Assembly (NCBI RefSeq): GCF_018474025.1 | Contig: NZ_JAHCTA010000005.1 | Coordinates: 248,001 to 312,000 of the forward strand | Direction of reading: 5' to 3' | Length of the DNA: 64,000 bases | Source of the DNA: Alteromonas oceanisediminis | GTDB lineage: Bacteria > Pseudomonadota > Gammaproteobacteria > Enterobacterales > Alteromonadaceae | Shown: piece by piece, positions 17,098-27,659 of the stretch | How the letters are laid out: every line of letters starts with the position of its first letter | How positions within the stretch are numbered: the first letter of the stretch is position 1 | Notes under the pieces: model-generated | Told to the model about the DNA's origin: nothing | What the model saw: the letters and a program-made list of their open reading frames with translations, nothing else | Database searches by the model: none | Program-made: the position numbers and the translations under genes

Positions 17098-20000
17098 GTA
17101 AGCCGCGCGCTTACCTTGCCTATGGATTGAAAAAAATATGGACATTATTTGCGCTACTGCTGGTGCTTGCAGCGGTGGCTCTGTCACTGTTGCGCCTGTC
17201 GCTGCCTTATCTTGATGGCAACAAGCATTTAGTTGAAGACTATATTTCAAGCCATTACGCTGCCGATTTAAAAATTGGGGCAATCTCAGCCACTTGGAGT
17301 CGAGTGGGGCCTAGCCTCGTTCTGAACGATGTCACGCTTCGGGACACCGGTAACGACGCGATTGAGCTGTCGATAGAGCGAGTGTTTGTTGAAGTCGATT
17401 TCTGGCGTTCATTGCAAGATATGACGCTTCATTCTGAACAATTCGAGTTAAACCGCGCTAACTTCGTGGTTAACACGCAGTTCGCCAATGCCTCCAACAA
17501 TGAGGCAAATGTGGTGAACATGATAAGCACGCTTTTCCTAGAGCGACTTCAGCGCTTTTCAGTGACAGATTCGCAACTGACAGTGAATACCCAACACAAC
17601 AGCCAAACTTACATACTGCAGGATGTCAGCTGGTTGAACCAACGCGACCGACATCAAGCTGTTGGGCAATTGCGCATTGCCGAACTGGCGAATAATACTG
17701 CGTCTTTTTTGCTTGATCTCACTGGCTCGGCGGATCGCTTAAGCGGCACGCTGTATGCTCAGGGAAGCTCATTGGATTTATCGCCATGGTTTAACGAGTT
17801 TACCACTGAGCAGCAAACGCTGCGGGAAAGCCGAGGCAACTTTACGGTGTGGGCAAGCTTTAGGGATTCGTCTTTGTCTCATATGCAAGCGAGTATTCAG
17901 CCCAGTCAGTTTGAGTGGCAGTCTGATTCAACGCGTGTGTTAACTGAGATCAAGGGGGGCGACATTGTCATTGAGCCCTCCCCTCGAGGCTGGGTATTTA
18001 ACATTAATGACCTCGTTCTATCGGCCAATCAACAGCAACTCCACGCAGATTTCCGTGGTCGAATTGACGAGCGTGGTAACGTGCTGGTTGAAACAGGCCA
18101 ACCCATTACCCTAGCCCCATTGGTGGCTCTGGCACCGTTGTTCATGGAGCCCGAGCAGGTGAGTATCGTTGAGGATATCTCGCCCAGCGGACAAATGCTC
18201 AGCCTGACTGCGCAAATACGTCAAGGCGGCGTTGCAGTAAAAGCGGATCTCAGTGATCTCAGCTGGCGTACACTCAACACGCTCCCGGGCTTGCAAGGGT
18301 TAGATTCGACCGTCTATTGGTATAAAAATCAGGGGCAGATGGTATTACGTGCCTCAGATACCACTTTAGGCGCAAAAGGTTTGCTGGATGAGGACTTGGC
18401 CGTTGAATCATTCAACGCGTCAGTTTATCTCTATCCCTACACAGATGGTGGGTCCACCGACTGGATCGTTTTTAGCGATGATATGCAATTTGTGAGTGAT
18501 AAGGTCAGTTTTGCACACCAAATGCGGCTCAACCTGACGCAGCAGTCAATGCAGCTCGCGACTCAAATTGATAGATTGCCTGTGGCTGATGTTCCTGCGC
18601 TCTTTCCCGAAAATTACATGGGAGAGGAAACCAAAGCTTACCTTACCCGCGCGTTAGGTGAGCAGCCATCAGACGCTGCGCAAGTTACCCGTGCCAAGCT
18701 GCTATGGCAGGGCCCTGTGGAACAATTTCCATTCGAACGCAACGAGGGCGTTTTTCAGGCCTTAGTCAATATTCGCAGTGCTCAATTTGTGTTCTCGCCA
18801 GAGTGGCCGGCGTTGGACGAGCTTAATATTGACCTGTTGTTTGAAAACGACGCACTGACGATGCGCAGCGCTGCAACGCGTTTACGCAATGTGAAATTAA
18901 CTGACCTTGTAGCGACTATTCCCAGTTTGTCTGATGGCGAAGTGCTGCAAATTAGTGCGTCTGGCAGCGCCACTGGCGCGGAAGTGGCGGGTCTCATGAA
19001 CGCGAGTCAAATGCGTGAAAGTTTAGGCAACTTGCTCACCAATGAAGTGATTGTTAACGGTCAATTAAACACTGAGCTAGCCTTAACGATCCCGCTGGGT
19101 GACGGTGAAGTGCTTGCCAGCGGCGTCGTGGCATTAGACAACAACCGCGTGGATATCAGCGCTTTGACGCTGCCGCTGACGAAAGTCAGGGGAAAAGTCA
19201 GTTTTGTTAATGACAGCGTTACCATCAACACAATTAAAGCCGAGCTGTTTTCTCAACCGGTCACGGTGGCCATGCAAGGCGACAGCGAGACATCCGATTA
19301 TGTGGCGCATATTGATGTTAAAGGCCAGTGGGACGTCGGGAAGTTGCTGGATGACTATTATCCTTCCATGAGAGGCTACGCCAGAGGCCAAACGGATATG
19401 CAAACCGTCGTCGACCTTCGTTTGGGTGATGATTCGTTTGACTACACAGCAGCGCTTAGCGCCTCATTGCGCGATACTGAGCTTTCGCTACCGGCACCTT
19501 TTACCAGCCCTAAAGGAGAGTCGATCCCGCTGCACATTACATCACAAGGCAACAATCAGGCGTCAGTTATCGAAGCTATGCTAGCTGATGAAGTGACCTT
19601 TAACGGTGTACTTCCTCACGCTGAAGCACATTTCTCGCGCGCGCATTTGACCATCGGTGAAAATCCACTGACTAACTTAGGCGTTGGTTTCAGTATCTCC
19701 GCGGCCCTACCGACCATTTCGGTTGAGCCTTGGCTGGATCTGGTAGCCGCGATTTCAGATAATTTGCAAACCAGTGAGGAGGCATTGTTTACGTTGCCTG
19801 AAAGAGTATTTATCACAGCGGACACCTTAACTCTGGCGGGCAATCAGATTGAAAATGCCAACGTTGTGGGTAAATATCGCCAGGGTAACTGGGACGTGGA
19901 TATCAGTAGCCAACAAGTCAAAGCAAATGTATACGTACATCAGGACTGGCGCGTTCGAGGCGTGGATATTCAAGCTGATTTTGTACGCCTTGATACTTTC

Positions 20001-20963
20001 AGCGAAGATGCCGGCGCCGGTCGCAACGCTCGCGCCGATGCGATGCCACCACTGCGGTTTCGTTGTGAACAGTGCAAAGTGGGCGAGATTGATCTCGGTG
20101 CGGTGATCGTTGATGGCGTACCCTCTGAGCAAGGTTATGAGTTCGAGCGGATCGCGATCGACAATGGATTGGGGGAAATTAACGCAGAAGGCGTTTGGCG
20201 AATGTCTGAGCGAGGCACTTCCACTTCATTTTCAGGGCGGTTGCAAAGTGGCGATATTGGGCAGTTATTGAAACAATCAGGCTTTGATACCGGTATCAAA
20301 GACTCAGAAGCCGACCTTGAATTTTTACTCACATGGCCAGATTCACCGTGGAGTATTGATTTCGCATCACTCGATGGCGAAGTTGACTGGTCACTCACGG
20401 ATGGTTATATCACCGAAGTCAGCGACAAAGGCTCACGAATTTTTACTTTGTTCAGTTTCAATTCGCTCATCAGAAAACTCAGTCTGGATTTTCGAGATGT
20501 GTTTGCCCAAGGCTTTTTCTATGACGATATTGAGGGCAGCCTGCAGATTGATAAAGGCCGCGCCGCAACTCAGGACACGGTAGTTGACGGTGGTGCAGGC
20601 GAGATCACGATTAACGGGTATACTGATCTCGCCACGAATCAAATCAACTATCAGTTTTCCTTTACACCGAACGTAACAGGGAACCTCCCTGTACTGATGT
20701 ACTTTATGGTTAACCCGCCAACAGCGCTGGCAGCACTTGCACTAGACAGGGTACTCACATCGGCTAAAGTTATCTCAAACATTAACTACTCAGTCACAGG
20801 CACACTCGATGCCCCGGTGTTCAATGAAGTGGGTCGAGACAGTACTGAAGTGGAAATACCCGCACGGCTAAATACCGATGAGGCGGTGATAGAGCCAGGC
20901 AGTGAAACCAGCTTTGTTGCGCCAGAACCGGTATCGGTTAGAACGGAGGTAGATTATGACTAA
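17094..20963 (+). CDS. yhdP: AsmA-like envelope protein YhdP
   Basis: Very large (1289 aa) inner-membrane-anchored protein of the AsmA-like bridge family, which in E. coli helps move phospholipid to the outer membrane together with TamB and YdbH. There is one N-terminal membrane helix (about 15-38), then a long beta-rich periplasmic region with repeated amphipathic strands (DUF3971 region), ending with the AsmA C-terminal domain (SLDGEVDWSLTDGYITEV, about residue 1090). The start is GTG 17094, overlapping the rng stop. Position after rng and before a nitrilase-family gene is conserved in relatives. Confidence 0.93.
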   Translation: MSKPRAYLAYGLKKIWTLFALLLVLAAVALSLLRLSLPYLDGNKHLVEDYISSHYAADLKIGAISATWSRVGPSLVLNDVTLRDTGNDAIELSIERVFVEVDFWRSLQDMTLHSEQFELNRANFVVNTQFANASNNEANVVNMISTLFLERLQRFSVTDSQLTVNTQHNSQTYILQDVSWLNQRDRHQAVGQLRIAELANNTASFLLDLTGSADRLSGTLYAQGSSLDLSPWFNEFTTEQQTLRESRGNFTVWASFRDSSLSHMQASIQPSQFEWQSDSTRVLTEIKGGDIVIEPSPRGWVFNINDLVLSANQQQLHADFRGRIDERGNVLVETGQPITLAPLVALAPLFMEPEQVSIVEDISPSGQMLSLTAQIRQGGVAVKADLSDLSWRTLNTLPGLQGLDSTVYWYKNQGQMVLRASDTTLGAKGLLDEDLAVESFNASVYLYPYTDGGSTDWIVFSDDMQFVSDKVSFAHQMRLNLTQQSMQLATQIDRLPVADVPALFPENYMGEETKAYLTRALGEQPSDAAQVTRAKLLWQGPVEQFPFERNEGVFQALVNIRSAQFVFSPEWPALDELNIDLLFENDALTMRSAATRLRNVKLTDLVATIPSLSDGEVLQISASGSATGAEVAGLMNASQMRESLGNLLTNEVIVNGQLNTELALTIPLGDGEVLASGVVALDNNRVDISALTLPLTKVRGKVSFVNDSVTINTIKAELFSQPVTVAMQGDSETSDYVAHIDVKGQWDVGKLLDDYYPSMRGYARGQTDMQTVVDLRLGDDSFDYTAALSASLRDTELSLPAPFTSPKGESIPLHITSQGNNQASVIEAMLADEVTFNGVLPHAEAHFSRAHLTIGENPLTNLGVGFSISAALPTISVEPWLDLVAAISDNLQTSEEALFTLPERVFITADTLTLAGNQIENANVVGKYRQGNWDVDISSQQVKANVYVHQDWRVRGVDIQADFVRLDTFSEDAGAGRNARADAMPPLRFRCEQCKVGEIDLGAVIVDGVPSEQGYEFERIAIDNGLGEINAEGVWRMSERGTSTSFSGRLQSGDIGQLLKQSGFDTGIKDSEADLEFLLTWPDSPWSIDFASLDGEVDWSLTDGYITEVSDKGSRIFTLFSFNSLIRKLSLDFRDVFAQGFFYDDIEGSLQIDKGRAATQDTVVDGGAGEITINGYTDLATNQINYQFSFTPNVTGNLPVLMYFMVNPPTALAALALDRVLTSAKVISNINYSVTGTLDAPVFNEVGRDSTEVEIPARLNTDEAVIEPGSETSFVAPEPVSVRTEVDYD

Positions 20964-21795
20964 CGTCACTGCAATCCAGATGATTTCTACGCCAGAGGTT
21001 GATGAGAATCTGGCTCAACTCACGGAACAACTTGATCAATTATCGATTTCAGCACCGCATCTCGTTGTGCTGCCGGAATGTTTTGCCCGCTTTGGTAGCT
21101 CAGACAAACAACAATTGGCGTTAGCGCAAGAGCAGGCAAAAGCGCAAGATGGCACATCAATTTTTGCTCGCTTACAGCAAATTGCCAGTCACTATCAAGT
21201 GTGGCTGGTGTGCGGCACTGTACCTGCACCCAGTGACAGTGCTGACCACTTCAGAGCAAGATGCTGGGTGATAGACGACAAAGGCCAATACGTCACGCAC
21301 TACGACAAAATTCATTTGTTCGATGTGAGTGTTGACGATTCAACCGGAGACTATAAAGAATCGCGTTTTACCGAACCCGGCGAGAGGGTGGTCACCTTCG
21401 ATTCGCCGTTTGGTCGGGTGGGTTTAGCGGTGTGTTACGACGTACGATTTCCGGGCTTGTTTCAAGCCATGCCTGACGTTGATGTTGTTGTGTTACCGAG
21501 CGCGTTTACCCAAAAAACCGGCGAAGCGCACTGGCATGCTTTGTTGAAAGCACGAAGCATAGAATTACAAGCCTTCATGGTGGGAGCTAATCAGGGCGGC
21601 GTTCACGCAAATGGTAGAGAAACCTACGGCAACAGCGTGATATATTCCCCATGGGGTAAGCAATTGGCGCTTATTGAAAAAGGCGTGGGTAGCGTCACTG
21701 CGCCCTTGAAACTATCCGAAATACCTAAAATTCGCCAATCGATGCCGATTATGCAGCATAAAAAATTCAGGAGTCATTTTGACAAATCGAGTTGA
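20956..21795 (+). CDS. Nitrilase-superfamily amidase (Nit1/deaminated-glutathione amidase type)
   Basis: Carbon-nitrogen hydrolase of 279 aa with the full catalytic triad E41 (VLPECF), K118 (YDKIHLFD) and C160 (VCYDVRFP). The motif spacing and the CYDVRFPGL segment match the Nit1/YbeM group, which removes deaminated glutathione, a by-product of transaminases. It overlaps the end of yhdP by eight bases and the start of tldD by 17, so it is co-transcribed. The substrate is inferred from the family; omega-amidase activity on other short amides remains possible. Confidence 0.88.
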   Translation: MTNVTAIQMISTPEVDENLAQLTEQLDQLSISAPHLVVLPECFARFGSSDKQQLALAQEQAKAQDGTSIFARLQQIASHYQVWLVCGTVPAPSDSADHFRARCWVIDDKGQYVTHYDKIHLFDVSVDDSTGDYKESRFTEPGERVVTFDSPFGRVGLAVCYDVRFPGLFQAMPDVDVVVLPSAFTQKTGEAHWHALLKARSIELQAFMVGANQGGVHANGRETYGNSVIYSPWGKQLALIEKGVGSVTAPLKLSEIPKIRQSMPIMQHKKFRSHFDKSS

Positions 21796-23221
21796 AAATA
21801 ACCTTCTCAACGCCTCTGAGCTTAGCGTGTCAGACCTAGACAATGCACTGAGTACATTGTTAGGGCATAAAAATGACTTTGCCGACTTATATTTTCAGTC
21901 CAGCGCGCACGAAAGCTGGGTGCTTGAAGATGGCATCATCAAAGAAGGCAGTTATAACATTGAACGCGGCGTAGGTGTTCGTGCTGTGAGTGGCGAAAAA
22001 ACGGGTTTTGCGTACTCCGATGCACTGACTACCGAGGCGTTGATGAAAGCGTGTCGTGCGGCGCGCACCATTGCCGATGAAGGGGGTACCGCCTCAGCGA
22101 AAGCGTTAGCGCCAGCACACACCAAAGCCCTCTATACCGAAGCTGACCCGCTTAAAGGGTTTGCGGAGCAGGATAAAATCGCCTTATTGCGCCACGTGGA
22201 TGACTACATCCGTCAACAAGAGCCGCAAATAAAACAAGTTATTGTCAGTTTAAGTGGTGTCTATGAAGAGATCTTGGTTGCGGCCAGTGATGGCACCTTC
22301 GCAACTGATATCCGCCCGCTAGTACGACTTAACTGTTCCGTGCTGGTGGACAAAGATGGCCGAAGAGAGCGCGGCAGTGCCGGCATGGGCGGGCGCTACA
22401 CCTATGACTTTTTAACCGGCGCCGATGACGGTAAGCCGCGCTTTGAACAACTTGCCGATGAAGCTTTGCACATGGCGCGGGTGAATCTCCGCGCAATACC
22501 CGCACCGGCGGGTACGATGCCGGTAGTGTTAGGCAGTGGGTGGCCCGGTGTGTTACTGCATGAAGCGGTAGGCCATGGGTTGGAAGGCGACTTTAATCGT
22601 AAAGGCGCATCAACATTTAGCGGTCGTGTGGGTCAGCAAGTTGCGGCCAAAGGCGTTACCGTTGTTGACGATGGCACGTTAAAAGACCGTCGTGGCTCGC
22701 TCTCCATTGATGACGAAGGCACACCGTCGCAGACGAATATACTGATCAAAGATGGCGTCCTGAAAGGTTACATGCAAGATAAGTTAAACGCCCGTTTAAT
22801 GGGGGTAAAACCGACCGGAAACGGACGCAGAGAATCCTATGCGCATTTGCCGATGCCGCGAATGACCAATACGTATATGCTTGGTGGTGAACATACGCCA
22901 GAAGATATCATCGCGAGTATCGAAAAGGGGGTGTATGCGCCTAATTTCGGTGGCGGCCAAGTTGATATAACGTCGGGCAAGTTTGTGTTCTCAACATCTG
23001 AAGCCTATTTGATTGAAAACGGCCAAATTACGACACCAATAAAAGGCGCAACATTGATTGGAAATGGCCCTCAAGTCATGCAGAAAATTTCAATGATCGG
23101 CAATGATATGTGTCTGGATAAAGGCGTGGGTGTTTGCGGGAAAGACGGTCAGAGCGTACCCGTGGGAGTCGGTCAGCCAACATTGAAAGTGGATGAGCTG
23201 ACTGTGGGTGGCACCGCGTAG
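21779..23221 (+). CDS. tldD: Metalloprotease subunit TldD
   Basis: Catalytic subunit of the TldD/TldE protease, which trims unfolded or modified peptides in the cytoplasm. The zinc motif HEAVGH is at residues 261-266 (H261, E262, H266) and the downstream [14 protein letters not shown] segment is typical. The start is TTG 21779, supported by AGGAGT 4 bases upstream and by the lack of any other nearby start; it lies inside the nitrilase gene. The partner pmbA (tldE) is 3 kb away in the same orientation. The length of 480 aa is normal. Confidence 0.95.
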   Translation: MTNRVENNLLNASELSVSDLDNALSTLLGHKNDFADLYFQSSAHESWVLEDGIIKEGSYNIERGVGVRAVSGEKTGFAYSDALTTEALMKACRAARTIADEGGTASAKALAPAHTKALYTEADPLKGFAEQDKIALLRHVDDYIRQQEPQIKQVIVSLSGVYEEILVAASDGTFATDIRPLVRLNCSVLVDKDGRRERGSAGMGGRYTYDFLTGADDGKPRFEQLADEALHMARVNLRAIPAPAGTMPVVLGSGWPGVLLHEAVGHGLEGDFNRKGASTFSGRVGQQVAAKGVTVVDDGTLKDRRGSLSIDDEGTPSQTNILIKDGVLKGYMQDKLNARLMGVKPTGNGRRESYAHLPMPRMTNTYMLGGEHTPEDIIASIEKGVYAPNFGGGQVDITSGKFVFSTSEAYLIENGQITTPIKGATLIGNGPQVMQKISMIGNDMCLDKGVGVCGKDGQSVPVGVGQPTLKVDELTVGGTA

Positions 23222-23230
23222 CGCGCTTCA

Positions 23231-23255
23231 CGCCGTTAACCTCAGGTTAACGGCG
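23231..23255. terminator. Perfect hairpin between convergent tldD and the Big-1 gene
   Basis: An 11-bp perfect inverted repeat (23231-23241 with 23245-23255) surrounds a TCA loop, between the tldD stop and the 3' end of the opposing gene. Neither side has a T-run. It probably separates the two convergent transcripts, perhaps with help from Rho. Confidence 0.55.
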
Positions 23256-23276
23256 CAATACCGTCAATCGGCGGTT

Positions 23277-25691
23277 TTACTCCAGTCGTACAACGATACT
23301 GAGCGTAGTATCAACACCGCTGGGTGACGTAATGGTTGCCGTTACTGTGCTGTTGATTGGATCATCTGTCGCGATTAAATCGTTGGTTAATACAAACTGC
23401 CTTACACTTTCTCCGGCGCGGGTACTTTTACGCACTGGCGTATCGATCTCACCCGCCAGGTCACCGTTATTTGCCGTAATCAGAACCTGACTCGTGCTCG
23501 GCATTGGTTGGCCTGCGGTGTCACTGAACAGTAATCGAATGGTCGCACTATCGCCTCTTGGTATGGATAACACTGGCGCGGAAGGTGACCCAGTTGCGGT
23601 GCTGGCTAGCTCTGCGCCATTGGAAACATAGCGCATAATGGCCGATGATGATGACATGATCATGATCAATGCTCGGCGCACATGAATGCCGGACGCTCCG
23701 CAGTTCGCCGCGTCACACTGCGGCCCGTCAAACAAGGTGTTGGCATCGGTAAAGTTGCCCGAACCATTAAAGTCCAAGAAAGTCTCATTGACGTCGAAGA
23801 TGTCGTTTTCGTTATCATCTCGCCATGCTTCAGACATATCTACAAATCCGGTTGACGTGGGCGTCGCAATGTTAAAACCGCTGTCGACACCCAGGCTAAG
23901 CGCCCCACCATCTGCATCGTCATACACATTGTTACCGTTGCTATCAATCAGCGTTTCGTGACCAATAGCCGTAGCCAGAATAGTGATCCGGTGATCATCC
24001 ACACGTGGGTCGGCGCTGGTCCAGGTCACGCTGCAACTGCCGCTGCTTGTCACGCAGCTAGGTTGGATCTGACCGCCTTCTGTAGTGAACGCTACCGCAG
24101 TGCCATCGGGAACTGGGTTATTAAACGAATCGGCTAAAAAGGCAGTCACAGTGACTTCGTTGCCATCAATGCTGTTTGCTTCAGGATTCGGGTTAGAGGT
24201 GGAGAGCGAGAAGCTATTTTGATCCGGTAAACCGGTGTTCACTGTTAATAAATCGGATTGCGTTGAGATATCCTGATCGTTCTCACCTTCAACTGTCGCG
24301 GTAACCCGCACAGAGGTAGGCACTGATCCCGCTGTTACGCGAGTACTGACTTGGCCCTGTGAGTTAGTTAAGCCCTCGACGGGTGATAGCGTCAGGCCGC
24401 CAATAGTGGTATTCAACGAAAAGCTGACCGGCTTCTGCGCCAGCGGGTTGCCAAGCGCACCATTCACCTGAAAGGTAATGGTTGAGACAGACTCACTGCC
24501 TTGCCCACCGGTGCCTTGTAAAACAATGCTTGCAGGTTCGGCTGATATAAATTCAATCGAGCCAATAGATTCGGGTTGAAGCTCCACAGAACGACTGACG
24601 CTAAACGGCGTGCTATTGACCAGTACCGTGGCCGTAATAATATCGTCATTACCGCTACCGCCAGCACAATTGATGTCTTCGTAGGTTGATGACGCACGGC
24701 CGTTCACCGTAGAAACCGTTTGGTCAATTGTCGCTTTACCGTCTGTAACACAGCTTGAAGTAAAGCTAATCGGTGTGCTGCCAATAATCGGGTTTCCTTC
24801 CGAATCTGCCAAACCAACCGACAATCCCAATGTGGCACCCGCGCTGATCACAACATCTTCGTCGGCAGCAAGACCTGAGACACCCAGTACGCCTTCAACA
24901 AAATCAGCACCCTCAAAATAGCCTATACGCACAGTATCTTCTTCAACCGCATCAACCGATTGAATTTCGTAGTTAAGTGTGGCGGTTTGCTGCCCGGTAT
25001 CGTCACCTGCAACGGTAATTGTTGCGATGCCAGCACCTACTGAATCAGGTGCTGCACTTAATTGTGTCTCTGCACTGCCCTGCGCATTAGTTAGCGCGTC
25101 AGTAATCGAGAGTTCTCCGCGGGTGACGCTAAACTGAATAATTTCGTTGGCCACAGGCTCACCACTAACATCCTGCAAGGTTGCGACTAAGCGAACCTGT
25201 TGGTTTGCTTTAAATCGCTGAGTAGGCTCGCCATTCTGACCGACCATACGCAACTGAATTTGCGCATCTGGCGTTTCATTACCTTGACTGGCAACGTATT
25301 CAATCCCGGCAATCGCTTGCGCCGAATCGTAACTGGCGACGACCTGCGCCGCGCCAATATTACTGCCGTCTGATGTGATAAACACCTGAGCAATGCCGGC
25401 GGCGTCGGTTAATTTAGTCGCCACATCCAGGCTACCAATACCACTGCTGAACGCCACAACCTCATTGCTAAATGGGCTATTATCCCGAGTCAATGAAGCT
25501 TGCACACAAATACGTTCATCGACCGTGAAACTGTTGTCACTTACGGGATCGCAATTGCTATCCAGTATGGACAAACTCAAGGCAACGACCGGTTCCCCAG
25601 GCAAGGGGTCGTTGGTGTTTTCACCCGATGAGCCGTTACATGCAGTGATCAGGAACAGTGCGGTGGAGAGGAAAAACAGCTTTAAAGTCAT
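23277..25691 (-). CDS. Surface lipoprotein with repeated bacterial Ig-like (Big-1) domains
   Basis: An 804-aa exported lipoprotein: the signal peptide ends in the lipobox LITAC with Cys18, followed by a low-complexity GSSGENTND linker. At least five Ig-like segments are visible, each with the invasin-type pattern of V..AF/FS..G.......T...G.A...., for example at about 45-130, 150-245, 385-485 and 500-600. The C-terminal third includes Asp/Asn-rich turns (DSNGNNVYDDADGG, DENENDIFD-like) that could bind calcium. Big-1 proteins are cell-surface adhesins or structural spacers. It begins four bases after yjgA on the same strand, so it is probably expressed with it. This gene is not part of the usual tldD-yjgA-pmbA block. 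Confidence 0.85.
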   Translation of the reverse strand: MTLKLFFLSTALFLITACNGSSGENTNDPLPGEPVVALSLSILDSNCDPVSDNSFTVDERICVQASLTRDNSPFSNEVVAFSSGIGSLDVATKLTDAAGIAQVFITSDGSNIGAAQVVASYDSAQAIAGIEYVASQGNETPDAQIQLRMVGQNGEPTQRFKANQQVRLVATLQDVSGEPVANEIIQFSVTRGELSITDALTNAQGSAETQLSAAPDSVGAGIATITVAGDDTGQQTATLNYEIQSVDAVEEDTVRIGYFEGADFVEGVLGVSGLAADEDVVISAGATLGLSVGLADSEGNPIIGSTPISFTSSCVTDGKATIDQTVSTVNGRASSTYEDINCAGGSGNDDIITATVLVNSTPFSVSRSVELQPESIGSIEFISAEPASIVLQGTGGQGSESVSTITFQVNGALGNPLAQKPVSFSLNTTIGGLTLSPVEGLTNSQGQVSTRVTAGSVPTSVRVTATVEGENDQDISTQSDLLTVNTGLPDQNSFSLSTSNPNPEANSIDGNEVTVTAFLADSFNNPVPDGTAVAFTTEGGQIQPSCVTSSGSCSVTWTSADPRVDDHRITILATAIGHETLIDSNGNNVYDDADGGALSLGVDSGFNIATPTSTGFVDMSEAWRDDNENDIFDVNETFLDFNGSGNFTDANTLFDGPQCDAANCGASGIHVRRALIMIMSSSSAIMRYVSNGAELASTATGSPSAPVLSIPRGDSATIRLLFSDTAGQPMPSTSQVLITANNGDLAGEIDTPVRKSTRAGESVRQFVLTNDLIATDDPINSTVTATITSPSGVDTTLSIVVRLE

Positions 25692-25695
25692 AGGA

Positions 25696-26253
25696 TTACT
25701 CTTGTATGGTATCTTTTAAATACTTAAACAGCTCGCGTGACGCACTGGGCGCTGCGTTATCGCGGTGTTGCTTGGCGGCCTTGCGCTGAAGCTGACGTAG
25801 CTTTTGCCGCTCCAGTGCAGGGTACTCCGACACCAAGGACTCAACCACATCTTCACCCCGCTCAGAAAGGCCCTGCTTGACTATCTTATCTCGCCAATGC
25901 TCAAGCATATGAAAATGCGCATTGGCTTGAGCATGCTGGCTATCAAGCAAGTTAACGGCGTGCTCAATCGGTTGTGTGTCGCGACTGCGCATCAACTTAC
26001 CTAAGAATTGCAACTGACGCCGAAAACCATCTTTTTTACGATTGATCCGGCGTGCTTCATTCACAGCGTCGGCAAGCGCCTCATCCAGTGGCATCTTGCT
26101 TAAGTTCGCATCCGTCATATTCACCAGTACTTCGGCCAGCTTCTGCTTTGCTTCTGCTTCTCGTTTCAGTTGTGATTTGCTTTTTTCCTCATCGATCTGC
26201 TCATTTGAGTCAGCAAACCAGTCATCAGGTTGTTGTGAGTTTGAGGCAGTCAT
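25696..26253 (-). CDS. yjgA: Ribosome-associated protein YjgA (DarP, DUF615)
   Basis: Small, highly charged, helical cytoplasmic protein of the DUF615 family; E. coli YjgA/DarP associates with late 50S ribosomal assembly intermediates. The QPDDWFADSNEQIDEEKSKSQLKREAEA start and the RRQLQFLGKLMR segment are typical. The 185-aa length agrees with the family. It is transcribed divergently from pmbA, with 71 bases between start codons, and is followed after four bases by the Big-1 lipoprotein gene. Confidence 0.93.
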   Translation of the reverse strand: MTASNSQQPDDWFADSNEQIDEEKSKSQLKREAEAKQKLAEVLVNMTDANLSKMPLDEALADAVNEARRINRKKDGFRRQLQFLGKLMRSRDTQPIEHAVNLLDSQHAQANAHFHMLEHWRDKIVKQGLSERGEDVVESLVSEYPALERQKLRQLQRKAAKQHRDNAAPSASRELFKYLKDTIQE

Positions 26254-26324
26254 TTCGGTTTCTTTGATGTTACACTTGTTGTGATTGTAACGTGGCGATA
26301 CGCCAGTGGGTAGTGAAACTTAGA

Positions 26325-27656
26325 ATGCATATTGAACAACAGCTTGATGAAGTCAAAAATGTGGTTGCCGACGCGCTAAAATTTGCACAGCGCAAAGGCG
26401 CAACTCATGCGGAAGCCAGCATGTCACGGGTTGAGGGCATTGCGGTCTCGGCGCGCTTAGGCGAAGTAGAGAATGTCGAATTTACCAATGATGGTGGGTT
26501 GGGTATCTCGGTGTATGTCGGCCAGCGCAAAGGCAGCGCGTCCACAGCGGATCTAAGCCCTAAAGCACTCCAACAGACCGTGGAAAAAGCGGTTGATATT
26601 GCGCGCTTCACGAATGACGATCCCTGCAGCGGCCTGGCCGATGCAGCGCTTATTGCCCGCACTATTCCCGACTGCGACCTGTATCACCCGATTGAACTGG
26701 ATGCCAAACAAGGTTTGGCGCTTGCGCTAGAGGCGGAGAGCGTTGCAATGTCTGCGGATAAACGGATCACGAATTCCGATGGCGCGTCATACAACGCAAA
26801 TCTGGGCTTGCGTGTGTACGGTAATACGCATGGCATATTAGCGGGCTACCCGAGTAGCCGATACAGTTTGAGCTGTGTTGTTATTGGTGAACAAGATGGC
26901 GAAATGCAACGTGATTACAGCTACACAGTTGACCGCAAAGCGCATCGTCTTCATTCCGCCCAGCAAGTGGGTGAAGAAGCAGCGCGTTTTACACTAGAGA
27001 GATTAGGCGCTCGCAAAATCGACACCGCCAGCGTGCCTATCTTATTTTCACGCGACATTGCGAGTAGCCTGTTTGGACATTTTATCAGCGCTATCAGTGG
27101 TGGCAGTTTATATCGGGAATCGAGCTTTCTACTGGATAGTAAAGGAAAACAGTTGTTTCCGAATTGGCTATGTATTGATGAGAAACCGCATACTCCAGCG
27201 GGGCTAGCCAGTTCACCTTTCGACCATGAAGGTGTCGCAACTCAGGATGCTGTCATTGTGGATCACGGCGTGCTACAAGACTATCTACTCACCAGCTATT
27301 CTGCACGTAAGTTAGGGCTCACTACCAATGGGCATGCAGGAGGGATTCATAACTGGCAAATTTCGCACACAGGTGAATCCGATCAGCAACTACTGGCTAA
27401 GATGGGCACGGGATTACTCGTTACTGAACTTATGGGCCAGGGTGTAAACATTGTAAATGGTGATTACTCACGCGGTGCTGCAGGGTTCTGGGTGGAAAAT
27501 GGCGTTATCCAATACCCTGTTCATGAAGTGACTATTGCTGGATCGCTGGCGGACATGTTCGCTAATATTGTTGCGGTGGGCGCTGTACAGGAATGCCGTG
27601 GCTCTATCAGTACCGGCTCAGTGCTCGTTGAGAAGATGCACGTCGCCGGTCATTAA
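26325..27656 (+). CDS. pmbA: Metalloprotease subunit PmbA (TldE)
   Basis: Partner of TldD; in E. coli the pair matures microcin B17 and degrades the CcdA antitoxin. Conserved PmbA stretches include ISVYVGQRKGSAST, TSYSARKLGLTTNGHAGGIHNW and GDYSRGAAGFWVENG. The zinc motif is absent, as expected for the non-catalytic subunit. ATG 26325 gives 443 aa; a GTG at 26292 would add 11 residues without homology to the family start. It is divergent from yjgA and convergent with arcA, with only three bases between their ends. Confidence 0.95.
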   Translation: MHIEQQLDEVKNVVADALKFAQRKGATHAEASMSRVEGIAVSARLGEVENVEFTNDGGLGISVYVGQRKGSASTADLSPKALQQTVEKAVDIARFTNDDPCSGLADAALIARTIPDCDLYHPIELDAKQGLALALEAESVAMSADKRITNSDGASYNANLGLRVYGNTHGILAGYPSSRYSLSCVVIGEQDGEMQRDYSYTVDRKAHRLHSAQQVGEEAARFTLERLGARKIDTASVPILFSRDIASSLFGHFISAISGGSLYRESSFLLDSKGKQLFPNWLCIDEKPHTPAGLASSPFDHEGVATQDAVIVDHGVLQDYLLTSYSARKLGLTTNGHAGGIHNWQISHTGESDQQLLAKMGTGLLVTELMGQGVNIVNGDYSRGAAGFWVENGVIQYPVHEVTIAGSLADMFANIVAVGAVQECRGSISTGSVLVEKMHVAGH

Positions 27657-27659
27657 TCA

